Assembly: GCA_009877105.1 (NCBI GenBank)
Contig: WXFD01000051.1
Span: 1-64,000, forward strand
Reading direction: 5' to 3'
Length of the DNA stretch: 64,000 nucleotides
From: Bacteroidales bacterium
GTDB lineage: Bacteria; Bacteroidota; Bacteroidia; Bacteroidales; VadinHA17
Positions 18,424 to 26,257 of this stretch are shown here, in pieces (the stretch's first letter is position 1; every line of letters begins with the position of its first letter). Below the pieces are notes generated by a model. It searched no databases. It worked only from the letters and a program-made list of their open reading frames with translations, and was not told the DNA's origin. The position numbers were made by a program, and so were the translations under genes.

Positions 18424-18821
18424 ATGAAAAAAATCCTTTCCTGATAAGCGGTTATGTTCCTCCTGATTATTTCTGTGACAGAAAAAAGGAAACAGAAATT
18501 ATAACAGACGCGGTCCGTAACAATAGGCATCTGACTATTTTCTCTCCCAGGAGAATAGGTAAAACAGGACTTATAAAGCATGTTTTACATATGGCAAAGC
18601 AGCAGAAATATTTTACACCTGTTTATACCGACATTCTTGCTACAGGTTCTCTGAAAGAGTTCAGCGAGTGTTTCGGCAAATCTGTTCTGACAGCCCTGGC
18701 AAAAAATGAACCGGCTATAAGGAAGATATTAAAAAGCCTTACTTCAATCAGGCCAAAGATCAGTATTGATCCCCTATCGGGTGAACCATCTGTAGGTTTT
18801 ACAGTGAGTAACGACCAATAG
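18424..18821 (+). pseudogene. N-terminal remnant of an AAA-type (archaeal-ATPase-like) NTPase
   Basis: ATG at 18424 is followed by a run of seven A. Removing one A gives a continuous frame: MKNPFLISGYVPPDYFCDRK, then ETEIITDAVRNNRHLTIFSP. The P-loop SPRRIGKTGLIKHV comes next, then VYTDILATGSLKEFSE. This is the standard N-terminus of Bacteroidota ATPases of the PF01637 kind. It ends at 18821 after about 130 residues, before Walker B and the rest of a protein usually near 380 residues. An indel in the A-run plus loss of the C-terminal two thirds mark it as a pseudogene. Confidence 0.75.
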
Positions 18822-18826
18822 GAGTA

Positions 18827-19864
18827 TTACTTCCTGGAAATTGACAGCTGAAATCCGGTTTTGTTTAGCACGTTGTCAAAATTGGGATTATAGTTTTGCT
18901 GATCTGTGTAAACTACCTCGCCCAGTTTATTCACCCACCTGTACTTCCAGTGGTTTGTATCAGTTTCGGTTTTCCCGGTATGAGGATTTTTATATTCATT
19001 TTGACCTGTGAGGAAAAGGTACATATCTTTATTGATCTCTGAATTTGTCCGGTTTTGATTTTCGGTGATTGCCCTGTCCAGTGCCTGGATCTCCTGCTGG
19101 GTTAGGATCATCTGTCCGGCCCTTTTACGCTGGCCATTCGCTTCATTCACAATCCATGAAGTACTCCATTTACCTGAATTCTGGATTACGCTCAGCACTG
19201 GTTCCCATTTGTCAAGTTCACCAAAGGGTGCTCTGATCAGCATAGTGCTCCTGTTTTTCCACATACCCGCTCCGCTGTACCCGTAATCCTCTATCACAGT
19301 AATCATTCTTTCCTGGTATTTTTTGCCCCGTTCGGAATAACTGTATTCAAGCATTCCTGCCTGGTAGGATATATTCGTAAATGCCAGTACAGAAGGATCC
19401 GTAAGTCTGTGAAATAATTCCGCGAGTTCCTTAAGTGGTTTTTCTGAAATAATATTTACATTCACAGCTTCAGGATGTGCATAGGGTATCGCAACCTCGT
19501 AAATAAATTTTGAAGGAGTTCTTTTTCTTCTTACAAGGGTATTATTGAAGACAGATCCTTCCGGATATCCGAAGGCTCTTGACTGATCCACGCACATCAT
19601 TTCCGGAAGCCAGCGTATCATTACACTTCCCGCCTGATCATTTTTTACAGCCATGTCAAATTTACAGTCAATCATATTGGCTGCACCGGCAATCTGGTCA
19701 GACGTTATTCTGATTGCACCGCCATCTACTGTCCATCCTGAAGGAATCAGGAGACTGAGGGCTTTCTCCCTGGGCTCATCAACACGCTTGAAATATATAC
19801 CTTGTGTTTGTCCGAAAACCCCTGAGTAAAATACACTTAATACAAACCAGAGCAAATATCGCAT
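18827..19864 (-). CDS. Secreted protein of unknown function
   Basis: 345 residues with a cleavable signal peptide (MRYLLWFVLSVFYSGVFGQ). No family assigned. The N-terminal part resembles secreted beta-rich domains (LIPSGWTVDGGAIRIT, then MIDCKFDMAVKN). The middle reads like a small alpha/beta domain with basic NTLVRRKRTPSKF. The C-terminus ends with a KYRWVNKLGEVVYTDQQNYNPN segment that looks like a conserved terminal motif. Single gene; its start is followed on the far side by the DUF559/repeat block. Good coding character and intact start and stop. Confidence 0.7.
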   Translation of the reverse strand: MRYLLWFVLSVFYSGVFGQTQGIYFKRVDEPREKALSLLIPSGWTVDGGAIRITSDQIAGAANMIDCKFDMAVKNDQAGSVMIRWLPEMMCVDQSRAFGYPEGSVFNNTLVRRKRTPSKFIYEVAIPYAHPEAVNVNIISEKPLKELAELFHRLTDPSVLAFTNISYQAGMLEYSYSERGKKYQERMITVIEDYGYSGAGMWKNRSTMLIRAPFGELDKWEPVLSVIQNSGKWSTSWIVNEANGQRKRAGQMILTQQEIQALDRAITENQNRTNSEINKDMYLFLTGQNEYKNPHTGKTETDTNHWKYRWVNKLGEVVYTDQQNYNPNFDNVLNKTGFQLSISRK

Positions 19865-19988
19865 TTGTTTAATTTTTATTATAATATAAATTTATGAATT
19901 CGAAATAGAATAATCAATAATTAAGGAAGTATTAATGGCGCTTTTAACATTGTCCTGATACCCAGAAAGTTATAAGGAAATAGCTTCG

Positions 19989-20357
19989 TTGGCCAGAAGT
20001 TTGCGGCGAAATCAGACACCATCGGAAGATATGGTATGGCAATTACTTAGGAAGAAGAGAATTAGCGGGTATAAATTTCTAAGACAACATCCTTTGTTTT
20101 ACAAAATTGACGGTGAGCGGATTGAGTTCTTTATAGCTGATTTTTACTGTGCGGGGCTAAAACTAGTTATCGAGGTCGATGGACCGGTGCATAAAAAGCG
20201 CAGGATTTATGACTCGGATAGAGATTCCAAACTAAACAACAAGGGGATTATGGTAGTCAGAATACTGAATGAGGAATTAGCAGATATAAATCATGCAATT
20301 TCAAAACTGACACAGGTTATCAGCCAACGTGAAACGGAAATCTCCGACTTGCAGTAA
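19989..20357 (+). CDS. DUF559 endonuclease-like protein, copy 1 (start codon lost or TTG)
   Basis: 122 residues of a DUF559 domain (PD-(D/E)XK / Vsr-like superfamily): RRNQTPSEDMVWQLLR, then FFIADFYCAGLKLVIEVDGP with the acidic residues of the catalytic core, H after VDG, and the closing VRILNEEL. In copy 2 an ATG provides about 14 more N-terminal residues. Here the matching upstream region meets TGA at 19956 and has no ATG, so translation would need TTG at 19989. The protein differs from copy 2 at only 8 of 122 positions by my count. The stop codon TAA (20355-20357) lies inside the first base pairs of the adjoining 223-bp repeat. Confidence 0.7.
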   Translation: MARSLRRNQTPSEDMVWQLLRKKRISGYKFLRQHPLFYKIDGERIEFFIADFYCAGLKLVIEVDGPVHKKRRIYDSDRDSKLNNKGIMVVRILNEELADINHAISKLTQVISQRETEISDLQ

Positions 20358-20795
20358 TCTCCCCCCCTTCCCTTATTGTTTAAGGGAAGGGGTCGGGGGA
20401 AGGGTTAAGCTACCTGGAATATCTCTTAACCCATCTCCCTGTCTCTTCCCTTAAGCATTAAGGGAAGAGGTTGTTGCAATAGTTTTAGATAATACAGTAC
20501 GCAAATTGACTAATCTTAACTTTTTTATTTTCTGCTTACCTTTAATGTTGGAATAAACTCGTCATGCCACGTTGAAGTAATCTCCCCCTTCCCTTATTGT
20601 TTAAGGCAAGGGGTCGGGGGAAGGGTTAAGCTACCTGGGATATCTCTCAACCCATCTCCCTGCCTCTTCCCTTAAGCAGTAAGGGAAGAGGTTGATGCAG
20701 AAGTTTCAGATAATGCAGTACACAAATTGACTAATCTTAACTTTTATATTTTCTGCTTATCTTTATTGATGGAATAAATCCGACATGCCACGTTG
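20352..20795. repeat. Multi-hairpin repeat, units R1 (20352-20574) and R2 (20575-20795)
   Basis: Two tandem units of 223 and 221 bp. Each starts (C/A)AGTAATCTCCCC and ends CATGCCACGTTG. Internal structure: hairpin 1 CCCTTCCCTTA / TAAGGGAAGGG; a long-range stem GGGTTAAG / CTTAACCC; hairpin 2 CTCTTCCCTTA / TAAGGGAAGAG. An AT-rich tail follows that includes TAATCTTAACTTTT and TGTTGGAATAA. R1 carries the stop codon of DUF559 copy 1, R2 the start codon of copy 2. R1-R2 join directly with no gene between them. Confidence 0.9.
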
Positions 20796-21195
20796 CCATT
20801 ACAAAAGCTATAAGGGAATAGTTTCGTTAGCCCGGGGTTTACGGCGAAATCAGACACCATCGGAAGATATGATATGGCAATTACTTAGAAAGAAGAGAAT
20901 TAGCGGGTATAAATTTCTAAGACAACATCCTTTGTTTTACAAAATTGACGGTGAGAGGATTGAGTTCTTTATAGCTGATTTTTACTGTGCGGGGCTAAAA
21001 CTGGTTATCGAGGTCGATGGACCGGTGCATAAAAAGCGCGGGATCTATGACTCGATTAGAGATTCCAAACTAAACAACAAAGGGATTATGGTAGTCAGAA
21101 TACTAAATGAGGAATTAGCAGATATAAACTATGCAATTTCAAAACTGACACAGATTATCAGTCAACGTGAAACTGAAATCTCCTGTATGCAGTAA
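20785..21195 (+). CDS. DUF559 endonuclease-like protein, copy 2, inserted between two repeat units
   Basis: 136 residues, the usual DUF559 size. The ATG lies in the last 11 bases of repeat R2 (ATGCCACGTTG) and the stop TAA in the first 6 bases of R3 (CAGTAA), so the repeat supplies both ends of the frame. Domain features: RNQTPSEDMIWQLLRKKRI, then FYKIDGERIEFFIADF (core Asp), AGLKLVIEVDGPVHKKR (E-x-D-G, His) and MVVRILNEEL. DUF559 belongs to the PD-(D/E)XK nuclease clan with Vsr and EDxHD homing nucleases, so DNA cleavage or nicking is likely but unproven. The body (about 394 bp) can be removed precisely to leave the empty R-R junction seen twice nearby. Confidence 0.85.
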   Translation: MPRCHYKSYKGIVSLARGLRRNQTPSEDMIWQLLRKKRISGYKFLRQHPLFYKIDGERIEFFIADFYCAGLKLVIEVDGPVHKKRGIYDSIRDSKLNNKGIMVVRILNEELADINYAISKLTQIISQRETEISCMQ

Positions 21196-21690
21196 TCCCC
21201 CCTTCCCTTATTGTTTAAGGGAAGGGGTCGGGGGAAGGGTTAAGCTACCTGGAATATCTCTCAACCCATCTCCCTGTCTCTTCCCTTAAGCATTAAGGGA
21301 AGAGGTTGTTGCAATAGTTTTAGATAATACAGTACGCAAATTGAATAATCTTAACTTTTTTATTTTCAGTTTATCTATAATGTTGGAATAAACTCGTCAT
21401 GCCACGTTGCAGTAACCTTCCCTTTCCCTTGTTGTTTAAGGGAAGGGGTCGGGGGAAGGGTTAAGAAACCTGGAATATCTCTTAACCCATCTCCCTGTCT
21501 CTTCCCTTAAGCATTAAGGGAAGAGGTTGTTGCAATAGTTTTAGATAATACAGTACGCAAATTGACTAATCTTAACTTTTTTATTTTCTGCTTACCTTTA
21601 ATGTTGGAATAAACTCGTCATGCCACGTTGAAGTAATCTCCCCCTTCCCTTATTGTTTAAGGGAAGGGGCTGGGGGAAGGGTTAAGAAAC
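21190..21690. repeat. Multi-hairpin repeat, units R3 (21190-21409), R4 (21410-21630) and truncated R5 (21631-21690)
   Basis: R3 (220 bp) and R4 (221 bp) are full copies of the same element as R1/R2. R5 keeps only the first hairpin and the AAGGGTTAAG arm before sequence diverges. The R3-R4 and R4-R5 junctions are gene-less (CACGTTGCAGTAA and CACGTTGAAGTAA). All hairpins are conserved with few changes, and copies differ from one another by scattered substitutions. Confidence 0.9.
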
Positions 21691-21800
21691 GATATAGAGA
21701 GGCTCGGGGTGAGGGTTAAGACAGAGGGATAAAGCATGAAGCATACAAGAGAGATGGTTTTGATAAAGGATTTTTTATTACTTTTGCAAACAATATTATT

Positions 21801-21925
21801 GGTCAGTTGTCCGAATGGCCAGGAATTCCCGAGTTCTCGGGACAAAACCGGCTATGGCGGTTCGAACCGACTGAACGAAGTGAAGGAGCTCGCGAGCTGT
21901 CAGGCGAGCAATCCGCCACTGACCT
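21801..21925 (+). pseudogene. tRNA-Cys-like sequence with insertions in the anticodon arm and T-loop
   Basis: 125 bases that align end to end with the intact tRNA-Cys 163 bases further on. Acceptor GGTCAGT/ACTGACC, D-arm, and T-stem GGCGG/CCGCC are all kept. The 5' half of the anticodon stem and the anticodon are replaced by a hairpin (TCCCGAG-TT-CTCGGGA). The T-loop is split after TTCGAA by a 45-base insert containing the palindrome AGCTCGCGAGCT. No Cys anticodon remains, so it cannot be a normal tRNA. It could be a relic of a small element that duplicates and enters tRNA genes. Confidence 0.85.
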
Positions 21926-21963
21926 TACAGGTTTTTTGAAAATAGGATTATTACAGGTTTATT

Positions 21964-22034
21964 GGTCAGTTGTCCGAGTGGCTAGGAATCGGTCTGCAAA
22001 ACCGGCTACGGCGGTTCGAATCCGCCACTGACCT
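21964..22034 (+). tRNA. tRNA-Cys (anticodon GCA)
   Basis: 71 bases with complete cloverleaf: acceptor GGTCAGT/ACTGACC, discriminator T as expected for Cys, anticodon stem TCGGT/ACCGG with loop CTGCAAA (GCA), T-arm GGCGG-TTCGAAT-CCGCC. CCA is not encoded. A strong terminator follows 7 bases later. Confidence 0.95.
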
Positions 22035-22040
22035 CAACAA

Positions 22041-22080
22041 AAATCCCCCTGTGCGATGCGAAAGGGGGATTTTTTGTTTT
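22041..22080. terminator. Intrinsic terminator after tRNA-Cys, shared with pntB
   Basis: AAATCCCCCT, an 11-base loop, and AAGGGGGATTTTTT form a GC-rich stem with T-runs on both strands. It ends the tRNA transcript on the plus strand and can end the pnt operon on the minus strand, whose last stop codon is 18 bases away. Confidence 0.8.
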
Positions 22081-22097
22081 TAGTCCGTTTCATGCTG

Positions 22098-23537
22098 TCA
22101 GCTTTCGCTGATATACCTGTCGATAAGTTTTGTCAGGGTTTCCTTTGCGTCACCAAGCAGCATGATTACTTTTTTGTTTTTATACAGCGGATTGTCGATC
22201 CCTGAATAGCCGGGCTTGTCGTCCAGATTGCAGACAAGTACCCGCTTTGCATTGTGTGCCAGCAGGATGGGCATGCCTGAGATCGGGGTGTTTTTAGTTG
22301 TCATGGCTGCAGGGTTAACCACGTCGCAGGCGCCTACAATTATAGCCAGGTCGGTCTTTTCGAAATCCTGGTTAATGTCATCCATTTCAATCATCTTGTC
22401 ATAGGAAAGCTCAGCCTCAGCAAGGAGGACATCCATATGCCCCGGCATCCTGCCGGCCACGGGGTGGATGGCAAACCTGACTTCCTTTCCTGACTGTTCC
22501 AGCAGGGTGGTGAACCTGACGACATCGAACTGGGCCTGGGCGAATGCCATTCCGTAACCAGGTACTACAATTACGTTTTTTGCTTCCCTGCATACTCTTA
22601 TGGCTTCAGTCAGAGGATCGACTTCGGCCGGGGGTTCAGCAGGCGATTCATCTCCAATGCCGGCCAGATTATCCGCTACTATTTCCTCACCAAAGAATGC
22701 CGGGATCGGATCTGCGGAATCCTTTACCCTGAATCCTATGAAAACCTTGAGCAGGTTTCTGTTCATTGCCTTGCACATCACATGGGTCAGGATCGAGCCT
22801 GAGGCAGCAACTGTAGCTCCGCAGGCTATTAGCAGCCTGTTATGGATTATCACCCCGCAGAAGGCAGCTGCCAGACCGGCTGTTGCATTCAGGAACGAGA
22901 TCAGAACAGGCATGTCGGCGCCGCCGATACGGATTGAAAAGACCAGCCCCAACAGAATTGATTCGGCAACCATTACTGCAAGCAAAATGGTGAGGGGACG
23001 ACCCTGCAGGTAGCCTGTGAAATAGCCTGTCAGAACTATCAGAATCAGCAATCCGATGGTTATGTGGCTATGCATTGGCAGCACAAGCGGTGGTTTTTTA
23101 ATGATGTTGGCAAGCTTCCCGCTTGCGATCATGCTTCCGCTGAAGGTTAGGGCACCAATCGCAAGCCCCAGAAATCCGGAAATTTTCTCTACACCAAAAC
23201 CCGGAAGGGTGTTTCGGGTAAGTTCAATAAAGGAAACCAGAAATGCCGCGATTCCACCTGCCCCGTGCTGAAACGCCACCATCGCCGGAATCTGGATCAT
23301 ATTCACCCTCATGGCAACCAGCCAGCCCAGGGCCGAACCAATTAGCAGTGCAAGTATTACTATATGTGGCTGCATAATCCTGTAGCTGGTAATTATCACA
23401 ACCACTGCAAGTGCAAGGGCAAAGGCAGCACTGAAGTTTCCCTGGCGTGCCCCTTTCGGAGTTCTGAACCTAGTAAATCCGCCAAGGAATATAAGTATGA
23501 TTATTAGGTCAATAACTAACTCAAACCAGTTATTCAT
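22098..23537 (-). CDS. pntB: NAD(P) transhydrogenase subunit beta
   Basis: 479 residues, normal for PntB. The first ~290 residues hold about nine hydrophobic segments (domain II). The last ~180 form the NADP(H)-binding domain III, with VVPGYGMAFAQAQ, FAIHPVAGRMPGHMDVLLAEA and IVGACDVVNPAA, and a GYSGIDNPLY segment near the end. With PntAA/AB it couples hydride transfer from NADH to NADP+ to inward proton flow across the inner membrane. Last gene of a three-gene operon, 24 bases after pntAB. Confidence 0.97.
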   Translation of the reverse strand: MNNWFELVIDLIIILIFLGGFTRFRTPKGARQGNFSAAFALALAVVVIITSYRIMQPHIVILALLIGSALGWLVAMRVNMIQIPAMVAFQHGAGGIAAFLVSFIELTRNTLPGFGVEKISGFLGLAIGALTFSGSMIASGKLANIIKKPPLVLPMHSHITIGLLILIVLTGYFTGYLQGRPLTILLAVMVAESILLGLVFSIRIGGADMPVLISFLNATAGLAAAFCGVIIHNRLLIACGATVAASGSILTHVMCKAMNRNLLKVFIGFRVKDSADPIPAFFGEEIVADNLAGIGDESPAEPPAEVDPLTEAIRVCREAKNVIVVPGYGMAFAQAQFDVVRFTTLLEQSGKEVRFAIHPVAGRMPGHMDVLLAEAELSYDKMIEMDDINQDFEKTDLAIIVGACDVVNPAAMTTKNTPISGMPILLAHNAKRVLVCNLDDKPGYSGIDNPLYKNKKVIMLLGDAKETLTKLIDRYISES

Positions 23538-23561
23538 CGGGCTAGGAATAAGTTCGGATTA

Positions 23562-23846
23562 TTATTCTTTTTTGTTTTTGAACAATTTCAGCATCCTTTC
23601 GGTAATGGTGAATCCTCCCACGACATTGAATGCTGCCAGAGCTATAGCCAAAGCGCCGAAGACAGTATCCGGGATATCCGGAACAACGGCAAAAACCAGT
23701 AGGGCTCCCAGTATCGTTACCGCTGAAATGGCATTAGTCATCGACATCAGAGGTGTGTGAAGCAACGGGGGAACTTTTGAAATAAGCAGATATCCTATTA
23801 TTATTGACAGGATAAAAACAGAAAGCATTATCAGTAACTCGCTCAT
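23562..23846 (-). CDS. pntAB: NAD(P) transhydrogenase alpha subunit, membrane part
   Basis: 94 residues starting at ATG 23846 (MSELLIMLSVFILSIIIGYL), which fits the known size of this split subunit. A longer frame starting at 23900 would overlap the end of pntAA and adds non-conserved residues. Three to four membrane helices include SKVPPLLHTPLMSMTNAISA, the conserved domain II segment, and AALAIALAAFNVVGGF-like packing. It lies between pntAA (16-base gap) and pntB. The split alpha subunit is typical of Bacteroidota. Confidence 0.93.
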   Translation of the reverse strand: MSELLIMLSVFILSIIIGYLLISKVPPLLHTPLMSMTNAISAVTILGALLVFAVVPDIPDTVFGALAIALAAFNVVGGFTITERMLKLFKNKKE

Positions 23847-23862
23847 GACTGTTTTATTAAAT

Positions 23863-25026
23863 TCAGTTAGTTTCACCCATTGCCTTGCGTGTGCCTGCAT
23901 GGACTATTTTACCGTTATGTGTAACCAGTGAATTACTCACAATTTCATCATCAAAGTCGGGTCTGAAATCGCCGTTTTTAAAAAGATTCTCAACATAGTT
24001 GTACATATTGGTCGCATAAAGCCAGGTTGAATGAACGGCAACTCTTCCCGGAATATTCTGCAATCCGTCGATGATGACATTATGCCTGACAATCTGTTTG
24101 CCGGCTTCGGTAACGGAACAGTTGCCGCCCTGGTCGATTGAAACATCAACTATCACTGAACCGGGTTTCATAGATGCAATCATATCCTCCGTAATAAGTA
24201 CCGGAGCTACTTCTCCCGGAACAAGGGCGCTCAGTATTACAGCGTCTGCATCCGCAACAAGTGGCTTGAGAATTTCTCTCTCTCTTTCAATCCAGTCGGC
24301 TGGAAGGCTTTTAGCATATCCTCCTTCGGCTGTTGCCAGTTCGGAAGGCACATCAAATCCGCCTATCTTTGCTCCCAGGCTTATTGCTTCCTCCCGGGCC
24401 TTCAATCTGATGTCAACAGCTGTGATAATGCCACCAAGCCTTTTAACAGTGGCAATTGCCTGCAGGCCCACTACTCCGGCCCCGACAATGAGGAATTTAG
24501 AGGGTTTGATCGATCCTACTGCAGTATTGATCATCGGGACGAACTTTAGAAGCTGATTGGCAGCAAGAAGAACGGATTTATATCCGGTTACTGTGCTCAT
24601 GGATGTAAGGGCATCCAGCTTCTGGGCATTCGGGGTGCGTGGAATTCCATCCATGGTGAACGATGTTATTCCCTTGTCATTCAAAGCCCTGATCATTGCA
24701 TGATTGGATGGTGTCGCCGGATGGAGGAAAGTAATAAGGATACTTCCGTTCTTTATCATTTCAACCTCATGCTTACCCGCTTTAACATTGTAGTTGGGCT
24801 CCTTGACCTTAAGGATAATATCTGCTTTCCCGTATAAAGCGGCCACATCATCAATGATCTCCGCGCCGGCTGATCTGTAATCATCATCACTGTAAAATAT
24901 TCCGGCACCGGCAGATGATTCGACAATGACTTTAAAACCCAGTTTAATAAGTTTTTCAGTTGTGTCAGGAGTTGCGGCAACTCTTTTTTCTTCTGCCATA
25001 ATTTCTTTGGGGATTCCGATTATCAT
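23863..25026 (-). CDS. pntAA: NAD(P) transhydrogenase alpha subunit, NAD(H)-binding part
   Basis: 387 residues. The soluble domain I has the alanine-dehydrogenase/PntA fold: MIIGIPKEIMAEEKRVAATP at the start, then FLHPATPSN. The dinucleotide-binding motif GAGVVGLQAIATVKRLGG follows, with AVDIRL and MKPGSVIVDVSIDQGGNCSVTE. Unusually for this phylum the start is preceded by a clear Shine-Dalgarno sequence (GGGAGG, nine bases before ATG), hinting at strong translation. First gene of pntAA-pntAB-pntB; NADPH supply for biosynthesis or redox defence. Confidence 0.97.
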   Translation of the reverse strand: MIIGIPKEIMAEEKRVAATPDTTEKLIKLGFKVIVESSAGAGIFYSDDDYRSAGAEIIDDVAALYGKADIILKVKEPNYNVKAGKHEVEMIKNGSILITFLHPATPSNHAMIRALNDKGITSFTMDGIPRTPNAQKLDALTSMSTVTGYKSVLLAANQLLKFVPMINTAVGSIKPSKFLIVGAGVVGLQAIATVKRLGGIITAVDIRLKAREEAISLGAKIGGFDVPSELATAEGGYAKSLPADWIEREREILKPLVADADAVILSALVPGEVAPVLITEDMIASMKPGSVIVDVSIDQGGNCSVTEAGKQIVRHNVIIDGLQNIPGRVAVHSTWLYATNMYNYVENLFKNGDFRPDFDDEIVSNSLVTHNGKIVHAGTRKAMGETN

Positions 25027-25228
25027 AATAAACCTCCCTTTTAATTAGTTGAAGTGTTGTTAGTTAATTGTCCTGAAATGGAAAAATAATTTCTCCAATG
25101 TAACTTAATAATTCATTATTTTACATGATAAATGTTTCTTTTTGGCCTTCAGACTTATTTGCAGAAGACAGCCTTATTCATTATGGAGCGGAGTTGGGAT
25201 CCTGTTCAGCCTTCCTGTTTCCGGGTGG

Positions 25229-26008
25229 TCATTCTGCCAGGATTAATCTTGCAAGAGGAGCCATCCTTGCTTTATTCAGGGACAGGTACTTACCGTCAGT
25301 TGACAGATTGTCTGCCAGTTCCAGTATCTCCTTGAATTCGTCTTCAAGATTATCGGGGCAGGCCATCAGTGTTGACATACCCTGCCCGAACCTTACCTGA
25401 AATTCATTCTTGATTTTATAGCTGTAGTTCAGGATGTTACAATTTACTTTGGCAGAAATCCGCCCTTCCCTGGAATTGAAGATCATATAATAGTTATCTG
25501 CAGTACCTTCGACGGGCTTACCGTAAATCTCCACAATCTGCCACTTCCTGTCTTCCACAAGCGGATTTCCGTTTTTCCTCATTATATAATGATTTTCAAG
25601 TTCACCCTTTATTATCCTGCCTTTCATATCGAGGTACCTTACCTGTCCTTCCTCTACCTTGAACCACGGGGATCTTTCATTTTTGGGGATCCCTTGCAGT
25701 TTGATCCTGCTTCCCTTCAATGTGAACTTACCCAGCAAAGTGTCGGTAAAACTCTCTTCTCCTTTCAGATAGCTGTTGACCAGGACATAGGTGAAGTCGT
25801 CGTTCAGGATCAGTTCTGTTTCAATCCTGTCACAATCAGCACAGGGAAGAAAACCGGAATATGTTCCATGCCAGTCGGGGGAAACTTGTGTACTACGTCC
25901 GTCGGATGTATGTGCCTGCCGGGTTTTCCCCGAATGATTGTTGCACGAATAAATAGTTAATGCAGCCATGATAAGGACTACAATTGTCCTGAAATCTTTG
26001 TTTGTCAT
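25229..26008 (-). CDS. NlpE-like / META (HslJ-like) lipoprotein
   Basis: About 259 residues from the ATG at 26008: lipoprotein signal (VVLIMAALTIYSCNN), an NlpE N-terminal domain (WHGTYSGFLPCADCDRIETE with its CxxC motif, then FTYVLVNSYLKG), and a C-terminal META/HslJ domain (YYMIFNSREGRISAKVNCNI, then STLMACPDNLEDEF). NlpE senses lipoprotein or copper stress in enterics; META proteins are envelope-stress or antibiotic-resistance linked. The upstream ATG at 26047 is rejected because the -7 box sits inside that extension. Single gene. Confidence 0.85.
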   Translation of the reverse strand: MTNKDFRTIVVLIMAALTIYSCNNHSGKTRQAHTSDGRSTQVSPDWHGTYSGFLPCADCDRIETELILNDDFTYVLVNSYLKGEESFTDTLLGKFTLKGSRIKLQGIPKNERSPWFKVEEGQVRYLDMKGRIIKGELENHYIMRKNGNPLVEDRKWQIVEIYGKPVEGTADNYYMIFNSREGRISAKVNCNILNYSYKIKNEFQVRFGQGMSTLMACPDNLEDEFKEILELADNLSTDGKYLSLNKARMAPLARLILAE

Positions 26009-26029
26009 CGATTCTAATTTTTCCTGAGG

Positions 26030-26037
26030 CAAATATA
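26030..26037 (-). promoter_or_regulatory. Candidate -7 box for the NlpE/META gene
   Basis: The minus strand reads TATATTTG, with TTGG about 20 bases upstream, 21 bases before the chosen start. Its position decides in favour of the start at 26008. Confidence 0.5.
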
Positions 26038-26257
26038 ATTGAACCATACCTTAATACCAATTCCCGGCATCATAATCAGGATGTAACCGATTCCGGAAAA
26101 ATTATTGGGTGACAGAGGTCAAAACCTGATAAAACAAGTCATTAAAGTAGTATGTTTACATTCTTGGATAACCCGGTTAATGAAAACCGGGATTGTATTC
26201 TTATTACAATTGTTTGGCTGTGATTGCAGTGAAACAATTATTATTAATTTTACCGGA

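Noticed and set aside
20352..21690. CRISPR-like array
   Set aside because: Units are ~221 bp, directly abutting and palindromic, with no short repeats plus unique spacers and no cas genes.
21736..21939. Open frame covering the tRNA-Cys-like copy
   Set aside because: It translates the tRNA-like sequence itself (ending NPPLTLQVF); no independent coding evidence.
24071..24556. Long open frames antisense to pntAA and pntB
   Set aside because: Shadows of strongly conserved genes on the opposite strand.
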